A stretch of 11,815 nucleotides of DNA. It comes from F23-B02 sp963625685. Its GTDB lineage: Bacteria; Bacillota; Clostridia; Oscillospirales; Oscillospiraceae. The notes beneath the pieces were generated by a model. It made no database searches and had not been told where the DNA came from. It saw only the letters and a list, made by a program, of their open reading frames with translations. The stretch lies in contig CAVFTR010000025.1 of NCBI GenBank assembly GCA_963625685.1, positions 1 through 11,815 on the forward strand, written 5' to 3'. Position numbers and translations under genes: made by a program. Positions 1-5,169 of the stretch are shown one piece after another; positions within the stretch are counted from its first letter, which is position 1, and every line of letters begins with the position of its first letter.

Positions 1-2
1 AT

Positions 3-935
3 AACCTCTTCGCTGCGATTCTGGCGAAGGGCATCAGCAGACAATTGAAACAGGGGCTGTACCGGGAATACTTGAACCGCAAAGAGGATGTTGCGGTAGT
101 CCGTGGCAAGATCGATATGCCGGGAACCATTCAGAACCGCCTTGCCAGAAAGCGGGTGTTGACCTGTGAGTACGACGAGCTTTCCGAGAACAATCTCCTG
201 AATCAGATACTGAAAACGACCGTTATGCTTTTGCTCCGGCACACGAGGGTGGATCAGGAGTACAAAAGCGAGCTGAAAAAGGAAATGCTGTTCTTCTCGA
301 ATGTTGACACAATCGATCCCACCATGATCCGCTGGTCAGCTATTCGGTTTCAGAGGAACAATAATACCTATCGTATGCTCATTAGCTTGTGCCAGTTGAT
401 TCTCGAAGGGATGCTGTTGACCACGGACTCTGGCGAATACCGGCTGGCTTCTTTCATTGACGAGCAGCGTATGAACCGACTGTATGAAAAGTTCATACTG
501 GAGTATTACGCAAAGGAATGTCCGAAGGTAACGGCAACGGCATCTCAGATCCCCTGGGCGTTGGACGATGGTATCGGGACTATGCTCCCGGTCATGCAAA
601 GCGACATTATGCTGTCCAGAGGCAATGAGGTTCTCATCATTGATGCCAAGTACTATACTCACACTACTCAGGCTCAGTATGATGTGCATACCCTGCATTC
701 CGGCAATCTGTATCAGATTTTCACTTATGTGAAAAACAAAGATACCGAGTTTGGCGATGAACCGCATCGGGTATCCGGTATGCTTCTGTATGCCGCAACG
801 GACGAAGCAATACAGCCGGATAACAGCTATCGGATGAGCGGCAATCAAATCAGCGTTAAAACGCTTGATCTGAACCGGGATTTCTCTGAAATTGCGGCCC
901 AGCTGAATGCTATAGTGGGGGAACATTTCACTTAA
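3..935 (+). CDS. McrC-family restriction system component (5' truncated by window edge)
   Basis: This is the C-terminal part of an McrC/LlaJI-type protein, the nuclease partner of an McrB-like GTPase in modification-dependent restriction. The frame is already open at base 3 and reads NLFAAILAKGISRQL, typical McrC interior sequence, so the TTG at 45 is not a real start; the true start and probably the mcrB partner lie left of the window. About 310 residues are visible; full-length McrC proteins are usually 350-450. The C-terminal half shows a PD-(D/E)XK nuclease pattern: an Asp in QSDIML (codon at 603), then IIDAKYY (Asp codon 642, Lys codon 648). The frame is intact up to TAA at 933, so the visible part is not a pseudogene. 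The DNA is AT-richer than the genes to its right, which fits an acquired defence gene. The family assignment is firm; the modified base it recognises cannot be read from this. Confidence 0.88.
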   Translation, partial: NLFAAILAKGISRQLKQGLYREYLNRKEDVAVVRGKIDMPGTIQNRLARKRVLTCEYDELSENNLLNQILKTTVMLLLRHTRVDQEYKSELKKEMLFFSNVDTIDPTMIRWSAIRFQRNNNTYRMLISLCQLILEGMLLTTDSGEYRLASFIDEQRMNRLYEKFILEYYAKECPKVTATASQIPWALDDGIGTMLPVMQSDIMLSRGNEVLIIDAKYYTHTTQAQYDVHTLHSGNLYQIFTYVKNKDTEFGDEPHRVSGMLLYAATDEAIQPDNSYRMSGNQISVKTLDLNRDFSEIAAQLNAIVGEHFT

Positions 936-1040
936 CCTTTTAATTTTGCCATACCTTTTAATTATTCCAAAATCCGTACACCGCAAGGCTTATACCCCAC
1001 GGTGCAGTCGGCCTTTGGAACGGTAGAAACGCATAACTGA

Positions 1041-1093
1041 ATAAAGAAAATAAGGGCTTCCGAAGTCAGCATTTGACCTCGAAAACCCTTATT
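1041..1093 (-). terminator. Leftward hairpin terminator, fully paired only as minus-strand RNA
   Basis: Arms 1049-1068 and 1074-1093 enclose a 5-nt loop. Read on the plus strand the stem has three C-A mismatches (1057/1085, 1060/1082, 1064/1078). Read on the minus strand all three become G-U wobbles, so all 20 positions pair. The minus-strand 3' side continues into a U-rich tail (positions 1048 down to 1041, TTTCTTTA). This polarity suggests that the structure acts in a leftward transcript. The TAA of the doubtful reading frame 1089-1352 lies inside its first arm. Confidence 0.6.
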
Positions 1094-1352
1094 TCAAGCC
1101 TTTTTCGGCGGCATTTGCCCCGGAGAAGGCTTTTTCTATTGTATCAAAATCAGCAGGAACATCGACTCTCCCTGGGGAAGAGGAAAAGCGTAGCAAATAA
1201 ATGTCAAGGAACAATTTGATTTTTCTCTGCAACCTTTTGATAAACCTATCTACTTTTTGATTTTTCCCATAAGGGGGTGCAAAGCAAAAATCAGCAGCGC
1301 ATCTTCGGTAAAATAGGAAAATCCGAGCATTGAGGATTTTTGCACCCCCCAT
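1089..1352 (-). pseudogene. Doubtful 87-codon reading frame, possibly the 3' remnant of a lost gene
   Basis: I do not recognise this product. The last 28 codons (ending ADFDTIEKAFSGANAAEKGLK) look like ordinary hydrophilic protein and stop with TAA at the base of a leftward terminator, as a real gene end would. The first half is rich in Lys, Arg, Phe and Cys, lacks family features, and the ATG at 1352 has no ribosome binding site. The frame also runs across one of the inverted repeats. I read it as a gene tail left after deletion of the upstream part, perhaps from an island gene; it could equally be chance. Confidence 0.2.
1273..1349. repeat. 11-bp perfect inverted repeat, arms 55 bp apart
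   Basis: GGGGGTGCAAA at 1273-1283 is repeated in inverse orientation as TTTGCACCCCC at 1339-1349. The outer C at 1350 and the run of G/C at the tips recall transposon ends or a long-loop hairpin. The 55 bp between the arms hold no gene. Function unknown; it lies in the presumed island border. Confidence 0.45.
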
Positions 1353-1390
1353 ACTCGGAAAAAACGCTTGATATAAGGACTTCTTCGACA

Positions 1391-1438
1391 GAAAAATAAA
1401 AAAGTACGGTAGCCCATTGTATCATGGACTACCGCACT
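1391..1438 (-). terminator. Intrinsic terminator of tRNA-Ser
   Basis: On the minus strand, AGTGCGGTAG (1438-1429) pairs with CTACCGTACT (1412-1403), with one G-U wobble, and the stem continues through the next five positions with another wobble. A T-rich run (complement of 1402-1391) follows. It begins only 3 nt after the encoded CCA of the tRNA, so the tRNA is a single-gene transcript. Confidence 0.85.
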
Positions 1439-1441
1439 TCG

Positions 1442-1534
1442 TGGCGGAGAAGGAGGGATTTGAACCCTCGAACACCTTATGGGTGTTACACGATTTCCAA
1501 TCGTGCGCGCTCGGCCGGACTACGCGACTTCTCC
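1442..1534 (-). tRNA. tRNA-Ser(GGA)
   Basis: The minus strand gives a class II tRNA of 93 nt including CCA. The acceptor arm is GGAGAAG (from 1534) pairing with CTTCTCC, followed by discriminator G (1445) and an encoded CCA (1444-1442). The anticodon stem CACGA/TCGTG closes the loop TTGGAAA, giving anticodon GGA (complement of 1496-1498), which reads UCC and UCU. The long variable arm (ACACCCATAAGGTGT region) is the serine hallmark, and the T arm carries GGTTCAAATCC. The gene has its own promoter and terminator. Its 3' end points toward the AT-rich McrC region, the side on which tRNA-targeting integrases insert. Confidence 0.97.
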
Positions 1535-1569
1535 GAGTACAAAGCAATATTAAAATATTCAGCTTGTGT

Positions 1570-1598
1570 ATTATAATGCACTTTTTCTCTAAAGTCAA
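1570..1598 (-). promoter_or_regulatory. Sigma-70 promoter of tRNA-Ser
   Basis: On the minus strand there is a -35 TTGACT (1598-1593), a 17-bp spacer and a -10 TATAAT (1575-1570), one base from consensus with ideal spacing. Start is predicted near 1563, leaving a leader of roughly 30 nt before the tRNA. The ATTATAAT core is self-complementary, so a plus-strand -10 (1572-1577) also exists, but no good -35 for it is visible. Confidence 0.88.
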
Positions 1599-1658
1599 GT
1601 GCTTTATTTGAATATATGCATCGGGCGCGGCAACAATAGAGCGTAGGAGGCGATGAAC

Positions 1659-2693
1659 ATGAAGGCTGTCATCATGGCAGGCGGTGAGGGGAAGCGGCTC
1701 AGGCCCGTCACTGGCGATACGCCCAAGCCGCTCGTTTCGCTCTGCGGCAGGCCCGTTATGGAGCACATAATACTTCTGCTTAAAAGGCACGGCATCACGG
1801 ATATCTGCGCCGCGCTCAGATACCGGCCGGACGATATAAAAGGCTTCTTCGGCAGCGGCGAGAGGCTCGGCGTAAGGCTGAGCTACCGCGTTGAGACCGA
1901 GGCGCTCGGCACGGCCGGTGCGGTCAAAAACTGCGCGGATTTTTACGGCGGCGAGGACTTTCTCGTCATATCCGGCGACGCGGCCTGCGACATGGACCTT
2001 TCCGCGCTCATTTCAGAGCACGGAAAGCGCCGCCCGGCTGTCACCGTCGCGCTGCATCCCGAGTCCGAGCCGCTGCGCTACGGCCTTGCGCTGTGCGACC
2101 GCGAGGGCTTCATACGCTCGTTCATCGAAAAGCCCGACTGGCGGCAGGTCGTTACGAATCTCGTGAACACCGGCATCTATGTCGTCTCGCCGCGGGCCAT
2201 GGAGCTTGTACCGGAAGACACGGAGCTTGACTTCGCAAAGGACCTCTTTCCCCTGCTCCTTGAGCGCGGCGAAAGGCTGCTGGGCTTTCCCTGCGGCGGC
2301 TACTGGTGCGATATCGGAACGCCGAAAAGCTATTACGAGTGCTGCGCGGACGCCCTTTCGGGCAGGCTGCGGCTTGAGCTCGCCGGCGGCTTTGAGCTCG
2401 CGGCCGCGGACAGATGCCCGGAGCCCGGGCGCGGATGCATGCACAGCGCCGACTGCTCCTGCGCAGACCGCGCGCGGCTAATGGACCGCATCAGCGCCGC
2501 CTTCCTCGGGCTCGGCGCCGACTACTCAGACGGCTTCCGCCTGCGCGGTGGGGATTACGAGCTGCGCATCTCTCCCCTGCCGCAGCGCACGGCTGTCAGG
2601 ATAGCGGCGAACGCGAAGGACGCCGAGACGGCGGAGGAGCTCGTCGGCTCCGCCCTCGCGCTCGTGTCGGAGCTTGAAAAGCGGCTTGATTAA
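1659..2693 (+). CDS. Sugar-1-phosphate nucleotidyltransferase with truncated phosphomannomutase tail
   Basis: This cytosolic enzyme should join a sugar 1-phosphate (mannose or glucose type) to an NTP to make an NDP-sugar for surface polysaccharide. Residues 1-230 are a nucleotidyl transferase domain: AGGEGKRLRP plus PKPL (7-26), GTAGAVK (84-90), VISGDAACDMDL (103-114, metal-binding Asp), IEKP (156-159), NTGIYV (170-175), WCDIGTP (216-222). The left-handed beta-helix repeats and the mutase domains I-III of longer clostridial fusion proteins are absent. Residues about 290-344 instead resemble the last domain of phosphomannomutases, but the RPSGTEP phosphate loop reads SPLPQRT, so mutase activity is unlikely. 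A cysteine-rich linker (C253, C260, C266, C268) lies between. I chose the ATG at 1659 because AGGAGG (1645-1650) stands 8 nt before it; the in-frame ATG at 1653 is only 2 nt away. The exact sugar is uncertain. Confidence 0.85.
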   Translation: MKAVIMAGGEGKRLRPVTGDTPKPLVSLCGRPVMEHIILLLKRHGITDICAALRYRPDDIKGFFGSGERLGVRLSYRVETEALGTAGAVKNCADFYGGEDFLVISGDAACDMDLSALISEHGKRRPAVTVALHPESEPLRYGLALCDREGFIRSFIEKPDWRQVVTNLVNTGIYVVSPRAMELVPEDTELDFAKDLFPLLLERGERLLGFPCGGYWCDIGTPKSYYECCADALSGRLRLELAGGFELAAADRCPEPGRGCMHSADCSCADRARLMDRISAAFLGLGADYSDGFRLRGGDYELRISPLPQRTAVRIAANAKDAETAEELVGSALALVSELEKRLD

Positions 2694-2714
2694 TAAACGC
2701 ACTTATTATATAAT
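2686..2714 (+). promoter_or_regulatory. Promoter of the LUD-peptidase-cupin operon
   Basis: TTGATT (2686-2691) and TATAAT (2709-2714) are separated by 17 bp. The -35 overlaps the stop codon of the nucleotidyltransferase gene. Transcription would start near 2721, inside the palindrome described next. Confidence 0.7.
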
Positions 2715-2715
2715 A

Positions 2716-2740
2716 TCCGTCAGAAGATATTTCTGACGGA
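2716..2740. promoter_or_regulatory. Perfect 10-bp palindrome over the predicted start site: candidate operator
   Basis: TCCGTCAGAA (2716-2725) and its exact complement TTCTGACGGA (2731-2740) flank a 5-bp centre. The repeat begins 1 bp after the -10 box and reaches into the ribosome binding site GGAGG (2738-2742). A start near 2721 would exclude half of the left arm from the operon's own mRNA, which favours a DNA operator for a dimeric repressor. In read-through RNA from the upstream gene the whole hairpin would form and mask the ribosome binding site. Confidence 0.5.
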
Positions 2741-2749
2741 GGTGTACAT

Positions 2750-3346
2750 ATGGACATTGAAAAAACGATCAAAAGCCTCGAGGAGCGGCATTTTTCGGTG
2801 CGGCACTTTGCAGGCGGCGAGGAGGCCTGCGCCTATCTGACAAGCGAGATAAAAAACACGAGCGTCGGCATAGGCGGCTCGAAAACGGTCGATCAGCTCG
2901 GGCTGTACGACAAGCTCGTTTCCGCCGGAAACGAGGTGTTCTGGCACTGGCGCGAGCCGGGCTTTGACACGCTTTATAAGGAAAACGAGGCCGAGGTGTT
3001 CATCTCGGGCGCAAACGCCATCGCCGAGACGGGCGAGATCATAAACATCGACGGGCGCGGCAACCGCCTCGCCGGTCAGGTCTTCGGCCAAAAGACCGTT
3101 TACATCATCGCCGGGACGAATAAGATCTGCCCCGACTTCGAGTCGGCGGTATACCGTGCGCGCAACACCGCCGCGGTGGAAAACTGCAGGCGCTTTCCGA
3201 CGAAAACGCCCTGCAAGCTCGACGATAAGTGCCACGACTGCCGCTCGCCCGAGCGCGTGTGCAACGCGATGCTCGTCCTGTGGGGCCCGATGATGGACAT
3301 GAAAAAGGTCGAGATAATACTCATCGACGAGGAGCTTGGGATGTAA
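2750..3346 (+). CDS. LUD-domain protein (LutC/YkgG-like, DUF162)
   Basis: A 198-residue cytosolic protein of the LUD family, which includes the lactate-utilisation proteins LutB/LutC. Typical motifs are GIGGSKTVDQLGL (40-52) and SGANAIAETGEIINIDG (86-102). A C-terminal cysteine group, C155-x5-C161-x2-C164-x6-C171, is common in stand-alone clostridial members and could hold a metal or Fe-S centre; this is inference. No lutA or lutB gene is adjacent, so a role in lactate oxidation should not be assumed and the substrate is unknown. The ATG has GGAGG (2738-2742) at 7 nt. The gene is first in an operon, 3 bp before the peptidase gene, and is probably controlled through the palindrome over its start site. 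Confidence 0.88.
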   Translation: MDIEKTIKSLEERHFSVRHFAGGEEACAYLTSEIKNTSVGIGGSKTVDQLGLYDKLVSAGNEVFWHWREPGFDTLYKENEAEVFISGANAIAETGEIINIDGRGNRLAGQVFGQKTVYIIAGTNKICPDFESAVYRARNTAAVENCRRFPTKTPCKLDDKCHDCRSPERVCNAMLVLWGPMMDMKKVEIILIDEELGM

Positions 3347-3349
3347 GAT

Positions 3350-4051
3350 ATGTATATTGACTGGACGTATATAGTCCTTGTGCTGCCCGCGATGCTGTTT
3401 GCGATGTGGGCAAGCTCAAGGGTGAACTCGACATTTAAAAGGTATAAGAACACGCGCAACTCGCGCGGGCTGACCGGGGCTCAGGCGGCGCGCTGGGTGC
3501 TCGACCGCAACGGACTGAGCAATGTGCCGATAGAGCACATCTCCGGCTCGCTTACGGACCACTACGACCCCTCGGCAAACGTCGTGCGCCTGTCGGACGA
3601 CGTTTACGGCAGCACCTCGACCGTCGCCATAGGCGTCGCCTGTCACGAGGTCGGCCACGCGATACAGCACGCGACCAATTACGCGCCCGTTAAGATACGC
3701 ACGGCGATAGTCCCGATAACGAATATCGGCGCGAAGCTCTCGGTGCCGCTCATAATCCTCGGCATCGTGCTCTCCTCCATGGGCGAGGTCTTCGTGATGA
3801 TCGCCTATCTCGGCTGCGCGCTGTACGGCCTGGTCACGCTGTTCCAGCTCGTCACCCTGCCGACGGAGTTCAACGCCTCCTCGCGGGCGCTCAAGACCAT
3901 CGAGGAGACGAATCTTTTGCAGGGCGAGGAATTCAGGCAGGCAAAGCAGGTGCTCTCGGCGGCGGCGATGACCTATGTCGCGGCGCTGGCCGTATCGCTT
4001 GCCCAGCTCATGAGATTTTTAATAATTGTCGGCGGAAGGAGAAACGACTGA
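3350..4051 (+). CDS. Membrane zinc metallopeptidase, YugP family
   Basis: A 233-residue protein of the neutral zinc metallopeptidase family represented by Bacillus YugP (Zn_peptidase_2). The zinc site HEVGH is at 99-103, with a likely third ligand E173 in PTEFNASSRA, the usual family arrangement. Hydrophobic segments at about 6-22, 127-146, 148-170 and 206-227 make it an integral membrane protein. Cellular substrates of this family are largely unknown. The length is normal for the family. The gene starts 3 bp after the LUD gene with only a weak GGGA-type ribosome binding site (about 3338), so translational coupling is likely. Its TGA overlaps the ATG of the cupin gene. Confidence 0.92.
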   Translation: MYIDWTYIVLVLPAMLFAMWASSRVNSTFKRYKNTRNSRGLTGAQAARWVLDRNGLSNVPIEHISGSLTDHYDPSANVVRLSDDVYGSTSTVAIGVACHEVGHAIQHATNYAPVKIRTAIVPITNIGAKLSVPLIILGIVLSSMGEVFVMIAYLGCALYGLVTLFQLVTLPTEFNASSRALKTIEETNLLQGEEFRQAKQVLSAAAMTYVAALAVSLAQLMRFLIIVGGRRND

Positions 4052-4401
4052 TGATAATCCGAAACGAAGAACACAAGAGAGAAACCATAAACGGCGTCTT
4101 CGGCGGCGTGGGAGACGTACACTTCAAGCGCATAATCGAGACTCCGGAGCAGCTTTACGGCAAGGGCAGAGTCTTCTCTGTCGTGACCGTCGAGCCCGGC
4201 AGCGAGCTCGGCTGGCATGTTCACAGCGGCGACGGCGAATACTACTGCGTGCTCTCTGGCGAGGCCGAGTACAGCGACAACGGCAATATCGTGACGCTGC
4301 ATGCCGGCGATACGGCCTTCTGTCCCGACGGTGAGGGCCACTGTGTGGTAAACCGCAGCTCGGAGCCCGTTGTGCTTCTGGCGCTTGTCATTTATAATTA
4401 A
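4051..4401 (+). CDS. Small single-domain cupin protein
   Basis: A 116-residue cupin whose two signature motifs are complete. Motif 1 runs from G50 through H56, H58 and E63 to G70 and fits G-x5-HxH-x4-E-x6-G. Motif 2 runs from G86 through P92, G94 and H97 to N101. H56, H58, E63 and H97 form the expected metal site, so an active metal-binding cupin is likely. Such small cupins can be sugar isomerases, dioxygenases or binding proteins; the sequence does not decide between these. AAGGAG (4036-4041) precedes the start by 9 nt, and the ATG shares a base with the peptidase stop (TGATG). It is last in the operon and is followed by a terminator. Confidence 0.9.
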   Translation: MIIRNEEHKRETINGVFGGVGDVHFKRIIETPEQLYGKGRVFSVVTVEPGSELGWHVHSGDGEYYCVLSGEAEYSDNGNIVTLHAGDTAFCPDGEGHCVVNRSSEPVVLLALVIYN

Positions 4402-4422
4402 ATAAAAAAACGGGATAAAAAG

Positions 4423-4446
4423 CGGAGGCGGTGCCTCCGTTTTTTT
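4423..4446 (+). terminator. Terminator of the LUD-peptidase-cupin operon, probably bidirectional
   Basis: CGGAGGC (4423-4429) and GCCTCCG (4433-4439) form a perfect 7-bp stem with a 3-nt loop and are followed by seven T. The left side is A-rich (4404-4420, interrupted by CGGG), so the leftward transcript from the convergent gene also meets a stem and U-rich tail. Confidence 0.85.
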
Positions 4447-4580
4447 GCCATGCAAAAGCATGGCAAAAATAAGAAATGTGCCATTTCCTCGCCCCTGCGG
4501 GGCAACCGGAAATGATGCACAAAAACTTCATGCACCGGCATTTGCGTTTTTTCGTGGTGCAGCACTCATGCATGAAGTTT
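4442..4580. repeat. Three further hairpins filling the convergent gap
   Basis: Directly after the operon terminator come: a perfect 12-bp stem (4442-4453 with 4458-4469, AAAA loop); a nested hairpin (4478-4488 with 4508-4520, 2-nt bulge, inner GCCCC/GGGGC 4491-4503); and a perfect 12-bp inverted repeat (4523-4534 with 4569-4580). The last one, read leftward, is followed by TTTT and ends at the stop of the minus-strand gene, so it probably terminates that gene. I see no protein gene here. A family of mobile palindromic repeats is a possible explanation for the group. Confidence 0.65.
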
Positions 4581-4972
4581 CATGCCTCCTGCGGCTCGAG
4601 CTGCTGCGCGCGCCAGGCGCGGTAGCGCTCGAGCTCCTTGTCGATGCACAGCTGTATGACGAGGTTTATTATGAGCGCGTCGTCTATAAAGCCCAGCAGC
4701 GGTATGTTGTCCGGAACGAGGTCCAGCGGGCTTACGAGATACGCGACGATCGCCGCCGTTCCGAGCATGACGACGGCCGGCACCTTTCTGTAGCTGCCGT
4801 GGTAATAGTCGTGCAGCATGGACACGAGGTCCTGCACGTCGCCGATGGTGTCCCCTATGATGGGTATGCGTGAGAGCGGGCGGAGCTTCGTGCCCGTCTT
4901 ATCGAGAAAATCGAGCAGCACGCCCGTGTATTTTGCGGCGGCCCTGGCGCCGGTCTTCAATGAAAGTGTCAT
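4580..4972 (-). CDS. YkvA/DUF1232 family small membrane protein
   Basis: A 130-residue protein with the DUF1232 core YLVSPLDLVPDNIPLLGFIDD (split over 78-98), the family hallmark, inside two hydrophobic segments (about 67-84 and 90-110). Function of the family is not established. The ATG at 4972 has AGGAGG (4985-4980) at 7 nt; an upstream in-frame ATG at 5044 would add 24 residues without a ribosome binding site and would run through the promoter, so I reject it. The gene is transcribed divergently from the Na/phosphate transporter and converges with the cupin operon. Confidence 0.88.
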   Translation of the reverse strand: MTLSLKTGARAAAKYTGVLLDFLDKTGTKLRPLSRIPIIGDTIGDVQDLVSMLHDYYHGSYRKVPAVVMLGTAAIVAYLVSPLDLVPDNIPLLGFIDDALIINLVIQLCIDKELERYRAWRAQQLEPQEA

Positions 4973-4994
4973 ATTCTCTCCTCCTGATCCTACA

Positions 4995-5022
4995 ATAATA
5001 TCACAGCTGCGCGGATTTTCAA
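4995..5022 (-). promoter_or_regulatory. Probable promoter of the DUF1232 gene
   Basis: On the minus strand, TTGAAA (5022-5017) is 16 bp from TATTAT (5000-4995). The start would fall just upstream of the AGGAGG site, leaving a very short leader. Confidence 0.5.
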
Positions 5023-5102
5023 GCGCAAACAGCATATAGCACAAATTTTATACATGCGCTCTTCGAGCTATTTGGACAAAAAACGCAAAACGTAATTTTA
5101 AC

Positions 5103-5131
5103 TGGATTTTACCCCGCCTTTAATATATAAT
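5103..5131 (+). promoter_or_regulatory. Candidate promoter of the Na/phosphate transporter
   Basis: TATAAT at 5126-5131 is a perfect -10. The matching -35 position (5103-5108, TGGATT) is poor, which suggests a weak or activator-dependent promoter. I did not recognise a clear Pho box in the 130 bp between the divergent genes. Confidence 0.4.
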
Positions 5132-5169
5132 TACATTGCGAAGATATCGATAACGGGAGATTTGTTAAC

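Larger units (their letters stand above)
936..1390. other. Gene-poor, AT-rich junction between McrC gene and tRNA-Ser
   Basis: I see no convincing protein gene here. The stretch holds a hairpin terminator (1041-1093, leftward), a doubtful minus-strand reading frame (1089-1352) and an 11-bp inverted repeat (1273-1283 with 1339-1349). Its base composition matches the McrC gene rather than the GC-rich genes beyond the tRNA. The simplest reading is the decayed end of an island inserted next to the tRNA gene, but no integrase and no second copy of an att core is visible in this window. Confidence 0.5.

Noticed and set aside
336..986. Minus-strand frame of 216 codons opposite the McrC gene
   Set aside because: The plus strand encodes an McrC protein with nuclease residues; the antisense frame shows no recognisable protein.
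1653..1658. ATG at 1653 as start of the nucleotidyltransferase
   Set aside because: Only 2 nt from AGGAGG; the ATG at 1659 has ideal spacing and gives the standard MKAVIMAGG start.
4388..4573. Minus-strand 61-codon frame with several Cys and Trp
   Set aside because: It runs through three hairpins and two terminators and overlaps the end of the cupin gene; no ribosome binding site. Better explained as reading across the palindromes.
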